Source: CAZLWA01 sp964563165
GTDB taxonomy: Bacteria; CLD3; SB21
Assembly: GCA_964563165.1 (NCBI GenBank)
Contig: CAZLWA010000028.1
Span: 1-64,000, forward strand
Direction: 5' to 3'
Length of the DNA stretch: 64,000 bases
The position numbers were made by a program, and so were the translations under genes. Positions within the stretch are counted from its first letter, which is position 1; each line of letters opens with the position of its first letter. Shown here in pieces: positions 17,120-25,450 of the stretch. The notes under the pieces are model-generated. The model saw only the letters and a list, made by a program, of their open reading frames with translations. It did not search any database and was not told where the DNA came from.

Positions 17120-19294
17120 ATGAAAAAACTTTTCGTCACGGTTGTCTGGCTTACGTTGATTTTTGGCACCGGCCTGCGCGCCCGGGCTCAGACCAGTCAA
17201 GCCTGCCTCGAGTGTCATAACGACAAATCATTGACGATGACAAAGAATAAAAAAGAAGTCTCTCTTTTTGTCAATGAGCATACGCTGGCTAATTCGCCGC
17301 ACAAGAAACTGGTCTGTATCGCCTGCCATACAGGATTTGATCCGGATAACGTTCCTCATAAAGAGACCATAACGCCTGTCAATTGCCTGTCCTGTCATAA
17401 CAAAGCGATGCTGAAGCATTCGTTTCATCCCAATACGGTCCATGCGACCGGTCTGGGCGGATCGCCCGATATTAATTGCAAAAATTGTCACGGCACTCAT
17501 GACGTTGTTTCCCCGAAGGTGGAAGGATCCAAATTCTTCGAAAAAAATCTCGTTCAGGCCTGCGGCTCTTGCCATCAGGATCAGAAGGAGACATTTCTTC
17601 ACTCGGCGCACTTCAAAGCTCTGGACAGCGGCGTCAAAGACGCGCCGACCTGCCTCACCTGTCATCGGAACAACATTACGAACATCACTGCGGGATTAGA
17701 CTCGGCTCAGCTGAAAATTGCACAGGCAAAAGTGTGCCTGTCGTGTCATTTGCAGAAAGAAGAAGTAGCCAGTAAGACTTTGCTTGGCGGCAAGTTCATT
17801 GCGTCGTATGAAAAAAGCATTCACGGCTCGGCGCTCTTGAAAGGAAATGCCAAAGCAGCCAACTGCGTGAATTGTCACGGCAGTCACGAAATGAACAAAA
17901 GCATTGTCGAGAGTTCGCGGGTCAACAAATTGCATATTCAGAATGTATGCGCCCAATGCCACGGAAACATTGCCAAAGAATTTTCCGGAAGTGTTCATGC
18001 CGAGGCGGTTAAGAAAGGGAACAAAGATGCGCCGGTCTGCACGGACTGTCACGGGGAACATAATATTCTCAAGCACAACGATCCGGACTCGCCGGTTGCC
18101 GCACAAAATTTGTCTAAACAAGTTTGCGGCGAGTGCCATGCTTCGATAAAACTATCACAGAAATACGGCCTATCCAGCGATCGCTTTCAGACCTTTTCGG
18201 ACAGCTATCACGGATTGGCCATGCGCCACGGCTCTTTGGAAGTCGCTAACTGCGCCAGCTGTCACGGCGCGCACAATATCAAGGCATCCTCCGATTCCAC
18301 TTCCATGGTGAGCAAAGCGAACATCGTTAGAACCTGCGGCAAATGCCATCCCGGCGCCAATTCACGGTTCACGATGGGCGGAGTTCACGTGAGCACGGAC
18401 AAGAAAGAGGACGAACCGATCCTGTATTGGATCGCCAATTTTTACGTCGCCCTCATCGTGGTCCTGGTGGGCGCCATGTTCCTGCACAACGCATTGGATT
18501 TCAGAAAAAAGGTTAAACGAAAATTACTCATTCAGGAAGGATTGGTCGAAGAGCCGGAATTCGGCCACGCGTTGTATCTACGCATGACTTTGAATGAGCG
18601 TCTCCAGCACGCGACACTTGTGATCAGTTTCTTATTACTTGTGCTTACCGGGTTTATGCTGAAATATCCCGAGGCCTGGTGGGTACTGATGATCCGGAAT
18701 TTGAGCGATCATGTATTCATGCTGCGTGGATGGCTCCACCGCATTTCCGGAATTGTAATGGTCGCTGCCAGCTTGTACCACGTCGGCTATCTTTATTTTA
18801 CGGTACGGGGCCGGCAGCTGATCAAAGATCTGGTTCCCAGGGCTAGGGATATGATGGATGCGATCCGCACGATAGAGTTCAATTTAGGAATTCTAAAAGA
18901 GAAACCGAAGTTTGCCCGATTCGGTTATGTCGAAAAATTTGAGTATTGGGCCTTGGTCTGGGGAACGATCTTAATGGCCTTTACCGGTATGATACTGTGG
19001 TTTGAAAATACTTCGATGGGACTCTTTACGAAACTAGGATGGGATGTTTCGCGAACGATTCATTTCTACGAGGCTATTTTGGCGACGTCGGCAATTTTCG
19101 TTTGGCATTTTTATTTTGTCATATTCAATCCCGATGTGTATCCGATGAGCCTGGCCTGGCTCACCGGAAAAATTTCCGGAAAGGAAATGGCCGAAGAACA
19201 TCCTCTGGAACTGGAGCAGATCCTGGCATTAGAAAAAAAGAAAGAACTCAACGGCAAACCGGACGATGCGAACGAGACAGAAACCAAAGCTTAG
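17120..19294 (+). CDS. 13-heme cytochrome c fused to membrane cytochrome b (CbcL-like)
   Basis: 724 residues. A signal peptide (to about residue 24) is followed by a periplasmic domain with thirteen CXXCH motifs, CLECH to CGKCH, up to about residue 415. A membrane domain of about five helices follows (from about residue 432), with conserved His in or near helices (QHATL, LHRISG, LYHVGY, IHFYEA, WHFYF), like HydC/FdnI-type diheme cytochrome b. This c-plus-b fusion is the architecture of Geobacter CbcL, an inner-membrane quinol oxidoreductase. It probably passes quinol electrons to periplasmic cytochromes. The next gene is a paralogous fusion. Confidence 0.88.
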   Translation: MKKLFVTVVWLTLIFGTGLRARAQTSQACLECHNDKSLTMTKNKKEVSLFVNEHTLANSPHKKLVCIACHTGFDPDNVPHKETITPVNCLSCHNKAMLKHSFHPNTVHATGLGGSPDINCKNCHGTHDVVSPKVEGSKFFEKNLVQACGSCHQDQKETFLHSAHFKALDSGVKDAPTCLTCHRNNITNITAGLDSAQLKIAQAKVCLSCHLQKEEVASKTLLGGKFIASYEKSIHGSALLKGNAKAANCVNCHGSHEMNKSIVESSRVNKLHIQNVCAQCHGNIAKEFSGSVHAEAVKKGNKDAPVCTDCHGEHNILKHNDPDSPVAAQNLSKQVCGECHASIKLSQKYGLSSDRFQTFSDSYHGLAMRHGSLEVANCASCHGAHNIKASSDSTSMVSKANIVRTCGKCHPGANSRFTMGGVHVSTDKKEDEPILYWIANFYVALIVVLVGAMFLHNALDFRKKVKRKLLIQEGLVEEPEFGHALYLRMTLNERLQHATLVISFLLLVLTGFMLKYPEAWWVLMIRNLSDHVFMLRGWLHRISGIVMVAASLYHVGYLYFTVRGRQLIKDLVPRARDMMDAIRTIEFNLGILKEKPKFARFGYVEKFEYWALVWGTILMAFTGMILWFENTSMGLFTKLGWDVSRTIHFYEAILATSAIFVWHFYFVIFNPDVYPMSLAWLTGKISGKEMAEEHPLELEQILALEKKKELNGKPDDANETETKA

Positions 19295-19298
19295 AATC

Positions 19299-22091
19299 AT
19301 GAAAACGGTTTTAGGAAATTTTGTTCCCGGGGCTTCGTTTTTATTAATGGTCTTCTTTTCGGGTTCATTTCTTTCCGCCGTAGCTCAGGATAACAAAGAC
19401 TGCTTCGATTGCCACGACGACATCACGTTGAACGTCAAACGCAACGGCAAAAACGTTTCGCTGTATATCAACAAAAAAACTTTCAGCGGGTCCGCCCACA
19501 CAACCGTGAAGTGCGTGGGCTGTCATGCCGAGCTGAGCGGTAAGGAATTGCCGCATGATGAATTTGCTTCCAGGGCGCAATGCGTTTCCTGCCATGCCCA
19601 GGCCCAAAAATTTTACGATGAAGGATTGCACGGCCAGGCCAAGAAACAAGGCGATCCGTTAGCTCCGGGTTGTCTCGATTGCCACGGTTCTCCGCACGAA
19701 ATTCTTTCGGGGCGGGACCAGCGCTCGCCCGTGAGCGCCATAAAAATTCCCGCGCTATGCGGACGTTGTCATCATGAAGGATCGCCGGTTCAGATCAAAT
19801 ATGACATCCCGCAATCTAATATATTAGAAAATTATTCCGAGAGTATGCACGGCGAAGGCCTGCTTAAGAAGGGACTTGTCGTAGCGGCAAATTGCGCCTC
19901 TTGCCATACTCCCCATCGTATTTTACCGCATACGGATAACCGTTCATCGATCGCAAGAATTAATATCGCTTCCACATGCACGAAATGCCATGCATCCATT
20001 GAAGCCGTTCACAGGAAAATCATAAAGGGAGAATTGTGGGAAAAAGAAGCCAATATCTTGCCGGCCTGTGTGGATTGTCATCAGCCGCATAAAGCCCGAA
20101 AAGTTTTTTACGAGGAGGGTATGGCGGATGACGATTGTTTGTCGTGTCATGCGAAGAAGGACGTTAAAGCTTCGAAGGACGGGCATTCGCTGTTCATCGA
20201 TGTGCGCGAAACATCAAATTCGCGGCACGCAAAAGTGGCCTGCAGCCAGTGCCATGTGGGGGTTAATCCGTCAAAAACGCGCCCGTGTGAAAACATCATC
20301 CAGAAAGTTGATTGCGCGGCGTGCCATGCCCAGATAGGCGAGGATTACAAGCTGAGCACGCACGGTAAACTCTTTGCCAGGCAGGATGGAAATGCGCCGT
20401 TTTGTGCGGAATGCCACGGCACGCACGGTGTTTTGGGAAAGGTGAATCCGAAGTCCCCGATTTTTCCAACCCAAATTCCGAATCTCTGCGCCAAATGCCA
20501 TCGCGAAGGAAACAAAGCGGCCGTGCGCTATCAAGGTACGCAGCACGATATCATAGAACACTATACGGAGAGTATTCACGGAAAAGGATTACTCAAAAGC
20601 GGACTGCTCGTGACCGCCAAATGCACGGATTGCCATACGTCTCACCGGGAATTACCAAAAACAGACTCGACGTCCAGCGTATTTGCCAAGAACATTCCCG
20701 CGACATGCGGCCGCTGTCACAACGGCATCGAAGAGCAATTTGTTCAAAGCGTTCATTCGCGCGAAATTACGCAGACGGATAAAGCGCTGCCGGTTTGCAA
20801 TGATTGTCATACGGCGCACACGATACGCCGGACGGATGAGGTCGGATTTAAGCTGGAGATCATGAATACGTGCGGGAAGTGTCATGAAGCGATCGCAGAA
20901 ACTTATTTCGATACGTATCACGGCAAAGTTTCGCAATTGGGTTATACCAAGATCGCCAAATGTTACGATTGCCACGGCGCACATGATATTTTGAAGGTCA
21001 CGGATCCGCGCTCGCATCTGAGCCGTGAAAACGTCGTCGCGACGTGCCAGAAATGCCATCCGGGAGCGACGCGCCGGTTTGCCGGCTATCTGACTCACGC
21101 AACGCATCACGATCCGGAAAAATATCCGTTCCTGTTTTGGGTGTTCTGGGGCATGACGGGATTGCTGTTGACCACATTTGCTTTTGGAGGCCTACATACA
21201 CTCTTGTGGCTTCCCCGCGCTCTTCAAATGCGAAAGGAACCGCGCAAAAAATCATTGGAAACGACGGACAAACAATATCAACGGTTCACCCGGTTAAACA
21301 GAATTTTGCACATCATCATGATCGTTAGTTTCATCACGCTGGCGCTGACGGGTTTAACATTGAAATTTTCCAATACCGGCTGGGCTTCTATCGTGTCACG
21401 ATTCTTCGGCGGATACGAATCGGCGGGATTCATCCATCGTTTTGCCGCCGTGATGATGATTGGAATATTTATTGCGCATATTACGGATCTGATCCGGAGC
21501 AAACGTAAAGAATCCAAGACCTGGAGAGCTTTGCTGTTCGGCCAGGATTCGATGCTGTTAAACAAAAGAGATCTGAAGGAATTTTTCAGTTCCATCAAAT
21601 GGTTCTTAGGCCTGGGCAAACGGCCCAACTACGGACGCTGGACCTATTGGGAAAAATTCGATTACTTTGCCGTATTCTGGGGTATTGCGGTAATCGGTTC
21701 GACGGGATTGACTCTGTGGTTCCCGGAATTTTTCACTCTTTTTGTTCCGGGCTGGGTTCTCAATGTGACGACCATTATCCATAGCGATGAAGCGCTGTTG
21801 GCGGTAGGTTTTATTTTTACCGTTCATTTTTTTAATACACATCTCCGGCCGGAAAAATTTCCGATGGATATTGTGATCTTCACCGGACGCATGCCGCTCG
21901 AAGAATTCAAGCAGGACAAACCTGCGGAATATGAAGCGTTGGTGGCCAGCGGAGAACTTGAAAAATATTTGGTAGATCCTTACCCTCCCATCGTCATCAA
22001 AGCGATCCGCATTTTCGGCTGGACCGCTCTGATCATCGGATTTAGTATCGTTCTGTGGATCATTTATGCGATGCTCTTTTCCTATCAATAG
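19299..22091 (+). CDS. 19-heme cytochrome c fused to membrane cytochrome b (CbcL-like)
   Basis: 930 residues. After a signal peptide, nineteen CXXCH motifs (CFDCH to CQKCH) occupy residues up to about 590. Hemes 3-9 (about 95-300) and 11-17 (about 339-545) are an internal duplication: YSESMHGEGLLKKGL pairs with YTESIHGKGLLKSGL, and LCGRCHHEG with LCAKCHREG. The C-terminal part has about six membrane helices with b-type His ligands (ILHIIM, FIHRF, IIHSDEA, VHFFNTH). I start at ATG 19299, four bases after the previous stop; the ORF is open further upstream but only inside that gene. Probable quinone-linked inner-membrane electron transfer. Confidence 0.88.
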   Translation: MKTVLGNFVPGASFLLMVFFSGSFLSAVAQDNKDCFDCHDDITLNVKRNGKNVSLYINKKTFSGSAHTTVKCVGCHAELSGKELPHDEFASRAQCVSCHAQAQKFYDEGLHGQAKKQGDPLAPGCLDCHGSPHEILSGRDQRSPVSAIKIPALCGRCHHEGSPVQIKYDIPQSNILENYSESMHGEGLLKKGLVVAANCASCHTPHRILPHTDNRSSIARINIASTCTKCHASIEAVHRKIIKGELWEKEANILPACVDCHQPHKARKVFYEEGMADDDCLSCHAKKDVKASKDGHSLFIDVRETSNSRHAKVACSQCHVGVNPSKTRPCENIIQKVDCAACHAQIGEDYKLSTHGKLFARQDGNAPFCAECHGTHGVLGKVNPKSPIFPTQIPNLCAKCHREGNKAAVRYQGTQHDIIEHYTESIHGKGLLKSGLLVTAKCTDCHTSHRELPKTDSTSSVFAKNIPATCGRCHNGIEEQFVQSVHSREITQTDKALPVCNDCHTAHTIRRTDEVGFKLEIMNTCGKCHEAIAETYFDTYHGKVSQLGYTKIAKCYDCHGAHDILKVTDPRSHLSRENVVATCQKCHPGATRRFAGYLTHATHHDPEKYPFLFWVFWGMTGLLLTTFAFGGLHTLLWLPRALQMRKEPRKKSLETTDKQYQRFTRLNRILHIIMIVSFITLALTGLTLKFSNTGWASIVSRFFGGYESAGFIHRFAAVMMIGIFIAHITDLIRSKRKESKTWRALLFGQDSMLLNKRDLKEFFSSIKWFLGLGKRPNYGRWTYWEKFDYFAVFWGIAVIGSTGLTLWFPEFFTLFVPGWVLNVTTIIHSDEALLAVGFIFTVHFFNTHLRPEKFPMDIVIFTGRMPLEEFKQDKPAEYEALVASGELEKYLVDPYPPIVIKAIRIFGWTALIIGFSIVLWIIYAMLFSYQ

Positions 22092-22182
22092 TCTTAAGAA
22101 TTTAATACGTTTGAAAACTACTGAGAATTTCATATTATTATTAAGGACAGGGCGACGAACCCGATAAGGAAGAATTCCCGAT

Positions 22183-23736
22183 ATGGATGAGTTGACGAAA
22201 GAGAGAAGAGTACACCGCTTATTTCCAAGCGCGTTTTATAACATGGTATCCCTGAGCGGGGCCGCTTTAGCAGCGGTCAGCTTTGGGCTGATCATTTTCC
22301 TATTCATATTGGAAGCCTTCTCCGAACATTCCAAGCCCTATATGGGCATTCTTACGTTTATCATCATGCCGTTATTCCTCACGGCCGGATTGGTACTCGT
22401 CGGATGGGGTGTGCTGCGGGAACGCCGCCGCCGGCGCGCAGGCAAGTCGTCGGAAGGTAATCTACCGCGCATCAACCTGAATAACCCCAAGCACCGTACG
22501 GCATTTGCCTTTTTCTCTTTTGTGACCATTGTATTTGTCGGCCTATCTGCTTTCGGAAGTTATAAGGCCTACGAATTCACCGACTCCGACCAATTTTGCG
22601 GAGAAATGTGCCACTCCGTGATGAGCCCTGAATACACGGCCTACCAGTTTTCGCCGCATGCCCGTGTGGGCTGCGCGCAGTGTCATATAGGATCGGGAGC
22701 TCAATGGTTTGTTAAAGCAAAAATTTCCGGTTCGTACCAAGTCTATTCGGTCATGTTTAATAAATATTCAAAGCCCATTCAGACCCCGATTGATAATCTT
22801 CGCCCGGCGCAGCAAACGTGCGAACAATGCCATTGGCCTAAACATTTTTTCAGCGAGAAAGAAAAAATAAGTACGTATTTTTTGTCCGACTCCCAAAACA
22901 CCAAATGGACGCTGAACCTGTTGATAAAGATCGGCGGCGGGAATAATGATGAGGGCCCCACTTCCGGAATCCACTGGCATATGAATATTGCCAATGAAAT
23001 AACGTATGCGCCCTATGACCGGGCAAGACAAATCATTCCCTGGGTTAAGATCAGGCATGCCAATGGTAAGGAGACCGTCTATCGAAGCACCGAAATGAAA
23101 TTGACCGGTAATGAATTGGAAAATATTGAAAAACGTCGTTTTGATTGCATTGACTGCCACAATCGTCCCACGCACATTTATCATCATCCCGCGGCTTCGG
23201 TCAATCAGGCGATGTCCATCGGGTGGATCGACGATAAGATTCCATTCATTAAGAACGTTTCGGTCAGAGCGCTGCAAAGCGATTACACATCAAAACCGAT
23301 CGCTCTGGACAGCATTCGAACGACCATTACGGACTTCTATAGAACCCATTATCCTCAAGTCATGCAGGCTAAAGCAGGCCGTTTGGAAAGAGCCGTTCTG
23401 GAAGTTCAAAAGATCTACACCCGCAATTTCTTTCCGGAAATGAAAGTCAGTTGGAAGGGTTTCCCCGACAATATTGGCCATGTTTATTCCCTGGGCTGCT
23501 TCCGCTGTCACGACGGGAAACATGTGAGCGAGAGCGGTAAAGTGCTTTCCAGGGACTGCAATATCTGTCATACCATTCTTGCGCAAAAATTCGAGAATGG
23601 AACTCAGAGATTGGCTTTGGAAGGAATTGAATACCGTCATCCGGTGGATATCGGTAATGCCTGGAAAGAAATGAATTGCAGTGATTGCCACAATGATGAG
23701 CAGCAACAGCACGCCGCAATCAAGAAAACCGATTGA
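22183..23736 (+). CDS. NapC/NirT-like membrane-anchored heptaheme cytochrome
   Basis: 517 residues. Two hydrophobic segments (about 19-45 and 53-75), a basic loop (RERRRRRAGK), then a third segment leading into the NapC/NrfH-like heme region. The first heme motif is CGEMCH (CX3CH) followed by SVMSPEY, then CAQCH with HARVGCAQCHIG, as in NapC-type quinol dehydrogenases. CEQCH, CIDCH, CFRCH, CNICH and CSDCH follow, giving seven. The protein is much longer than NapC (about 200 residues). It probably oxidises quinol and passes electrons to periplasmic hemes. It is 91 bases after the 19-heme gene and likely in the same transcript. Confidence 0.85.
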   Translation: MDELTKERRVHRLFPSAFYNMVSLSGAALAAVSFGLIIFLFILEAFSEHSKPYMGILTFIIMPLFLTAGLVLVGWGVLRERRRRRAGKSSEGNLPRINLNNPKHRTAFAFFSFVTIVFVGLSAFGSYKAYEFTDSDQFCGEMCHSVMSPEYTAYQFSPHARVGCAQCHIGSGAQWFVKAKISGSYQVYSVMFNKYSKPIQTPIDNLRPAQQTCEQCHWPKHFFSEKEKISTYFLSDSQNTKWTLNLLIKIGGGNNDEGPTSGIHWHMNIANEITYAPYDRARQIIPWVKIRHANGKETVYRSTEMKLTGNELENIEKRRFDCIDCHNRPTHIYHHPAASVNQAMSIGWIDDKIPFIKNVSVRALQSDYTSKPIALDSIRTTITDFYRTHYPQVMQAKAGRLERAVLEVQKIYTRNFFPEMKVSWKGFPDNIGHVYSLGCFRCHDGKHVSESGKVLSRDCNICHTILAQKFENGTQRLALEGIEYRHPVDIGNAWKEMNCSDCHNDEQQQHAAIKKTD

Positions 23737-23765
23737 CAACCCGATTTCTTCTTTGTAAAATAAAC

Positions 23766-23807
23766 ATGACTAATGTCATTGTTTTGACAAGAGAGACTCT
23801 GTATACT
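23766..23807 (+). promoter_or_regulatory. Crp/Fnr-type promoter of the bc complex
   Basis: The perfect palindrome ATGAC-TAAT-GTCAT (23766-23779) is followed after exactly 22 bp by TATACT (23802-23807). A start near 23814 puts the palindrome at -41.5 and gives a leader of about 105 bases. Spacing is identical to the promoter at 11812. Confidence 0.7.
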
Positions 23808-23918
23808 TCATAAGTTGCATCTCATCTTTGACTTATACCTATCAGAAATGATCCATTATAACCGTCTGTTAACTCTTTGAAAAAATGATGGCGAGGAATG
23901 ATTTAAGGAGATTGTAGG

Positions 23919-24374
23919 ATGTCCATACCCACTGAGAACCCCGGTGAGTCCAACCGGCGAAACTTTCTTAAGTACATACTTGGCAGCGCAACATTGGCAT
24001 GGATCGGTTCCGTGATGTACCCTCTCGTTTCATTCCTGAAACCTCCAAAACAGGGCGAGGTAGAGGTTAGCAGCGTCAAAGCCTGTAAATTATCCGAGAT
24101 GGAAAAGGACAGCGGCATCATCGTGCGGTTCGGGAATAAGCCGGTTATTCTTGTGCGCAAAGCTGACGGCGAGCTTCGCGCTTTTTCGGCCGTTTGCAGC
24201 CATTTGGACTGCACGGTTCAGTACCGGAAAGATATGGGGCTTATTTGGTGTGCCTGTCACAACGGAAGATATGACCTGACCGGCAGAAATGTTGCGGGTC
24301 CGCCGCCGCGGCCCTTAGATGAGTATAAAGTGATCGTTCAAGGCGAAGATATATTTATTTCCAAAAAATCATGA
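23919..24374 (+). CDS. Rieske iron-sulfur protein of bc-type complex
   Basis: 151 residues. An N-terminal twin-arginine-like motif (RRNFLK) and a hydrophobic anchor (LGSATLAWIGSVMYPLVSF) precede the Rieske domain. The 2Fe-2S ligands are present: CSHLDC in the first loop, then CACHNG in the second, followed by PPPRPLDEY. It carries electrons from quinol at the cytochrome b Qo site to the c-type cytochrome. The stop overlaps the cytochrome b start (ATGA). A strong Shine-Dalgarno (AAGGAG) precedes the ATG. Confidence 0.95.
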   Translation: MSIPTENPGESNRRNFLKYILGSATLAWIGSVMYPLVSFLKPPKQGEVEVSSVKACKLSEMEKDSGIIVRFGNKPVILVRKADGELRAFSAVCSHLDCTVQYRKDMGLIWCACHNGRYDLTGRNVAGPPPRPLDEYKVIVQGEDIFISKKS

Positions 24375-25450
24375 AATCAGTCGCTAAAAATATTTACGAA
24401 TGGATCAATCAGCGGGTCATGCTGGATGATCTTGTCAAATTCATGGGCAAGAAATACGTGCCCATCAACAGCCATTCCGTCTGGTATTACTTCGGAGGCG
24501 TCTCGCTTTTTTTATTTATTATTCAGGTGTGCACCGGAATTCTGTTATTGCTTTACTACAAAGGAAGCGAGGACCTTGCCTTTGAGAGCATTCATTTCAT
24601 CATGGCCAAAGTTCAATTCGGCTGGCTGATCCGTTCGATCCACAGCTGGGCGGCTAATTTATTTATTCTGGCGGCGCTTATACACATGTTCAGTGTGTAT
24701 TTCACCAAAGCGTATCGCAAGCCGCGGGAAATAACCTGGCTGACCGGTATGATTATGTTCTTTCTTGCTTTGGGCTTTGGATTTAGCGGGTACCTTCTGC
24801 CATGGAATGAACTGGCGTATTTTGCAACTAAAGTTGGTACGGACATTACCGGAGTCATTCCGGTTATAGGTAAAGGTATGTTGGTCTTTATGCGCGGAGG
24901 CGATGACGTAACGGGTGCGACGCTTTCACGATTCTTCGGTTTCCATGTGGCCGTATTTCCGGGGATTTTTACAGTCCTACTGACACTGCACCTGCTTCTC
25001 GTTCAGCGTCAGGGTATGAGCGAGCCGATGGAATTTGAAGCGCATCCGGCGGGTGAGCGCAAGACCATGCCCTTTTTCCCCAACTTCCTTTTGCGCGATC
25101 TTTTGTTTTGGCTGATCGTTTTGAATGTTCTCGCGATATTGGCTGTTTTCTTTCCATGGGAACTCGGGAAAAAAGCGGATGCGTTCGCACCCGCGCCTGC
25201 GGGAATCAAACCGGAATGGTATTTTCTGTTCATGTTTCAAACGCTCAAGTATATTCCTCCGCATCTCCTGGTTATGGATGGAGAAGTATTCGGCATTCTG
25301 ATGTTCGGCCTTGGCGGACTGTTTTGGCTGCTGGTTCCGTTTTGGGATAAAAAAAGTTCCCGCGGAGAGCGCAACCGTTTGATCAACTATATTGGAATAG
25401 GGGTTGTGATTTATATTATCGTCCTGACGATGCTGGGATGGTTCACATGA
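24371..25450 (+). CDS. Cytochrome b of bc-type quinol oxidase complex
   Basis: 359 residues, combining the N-terminal four-helix heme domain and the C-terminal Qo domain in one chain, so not split as in plant-type b6/subunit IV. Heme-ligand His pairs sit in helix B (SIHSWAANLFILAALIHMF) and helix D (FHVAVFPGIFTVLLTLHLL). The Qo-site PEWY motif is intact (IKPEWYFLFMFQTLKYIPP). The gene overlaps the Rieske gene upstream and the 11-heme cytochrome downstream by four bases each, which indicates tight co-expression of a three-subunit complex. Confidence 0.95.
   Translation: MKSVAKNIYEWINQRVMLDDLVKFMGKKYVPINSHSVWYYFGGVSLFLFIIQVCTGILLLLYYKGSEDLAFESIHFIMAKVQFGWLIRSIHSWAANLFILAALIHMFSVYFTKAYRKPREITWLTGMIMFFLALGFGFSGYLLPWNELAYFATKVGTDITGVIPVIGKGMLVFMRGGDDVTGATLSRFFGFHVAVFPGIFTVLLTLHLLLVQRQGMSEPMEFEAHPAGERKTMPFFPNFLLRDLLFWLIVLNVLAILAVFFPWELGKKADAFAPAPAGIKPEWYFLFMFQTLKYIPPHLLVMDGEVFGILMFGLGGLFWLLVPFWDKKSSRGERNRLINYIGIGVVIYIIVLTMLGWFT

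Noticed and set aside
17120..23736. Formate dehydrogenase or hydrogenase membrane subunits
   Set aside because: The b-type domains resemble FdnI/HydC, but there is no molybdopterin or NiFe catalytic subunit nearby, and the fusion to many c-hemes fits CbcL-like proteins.
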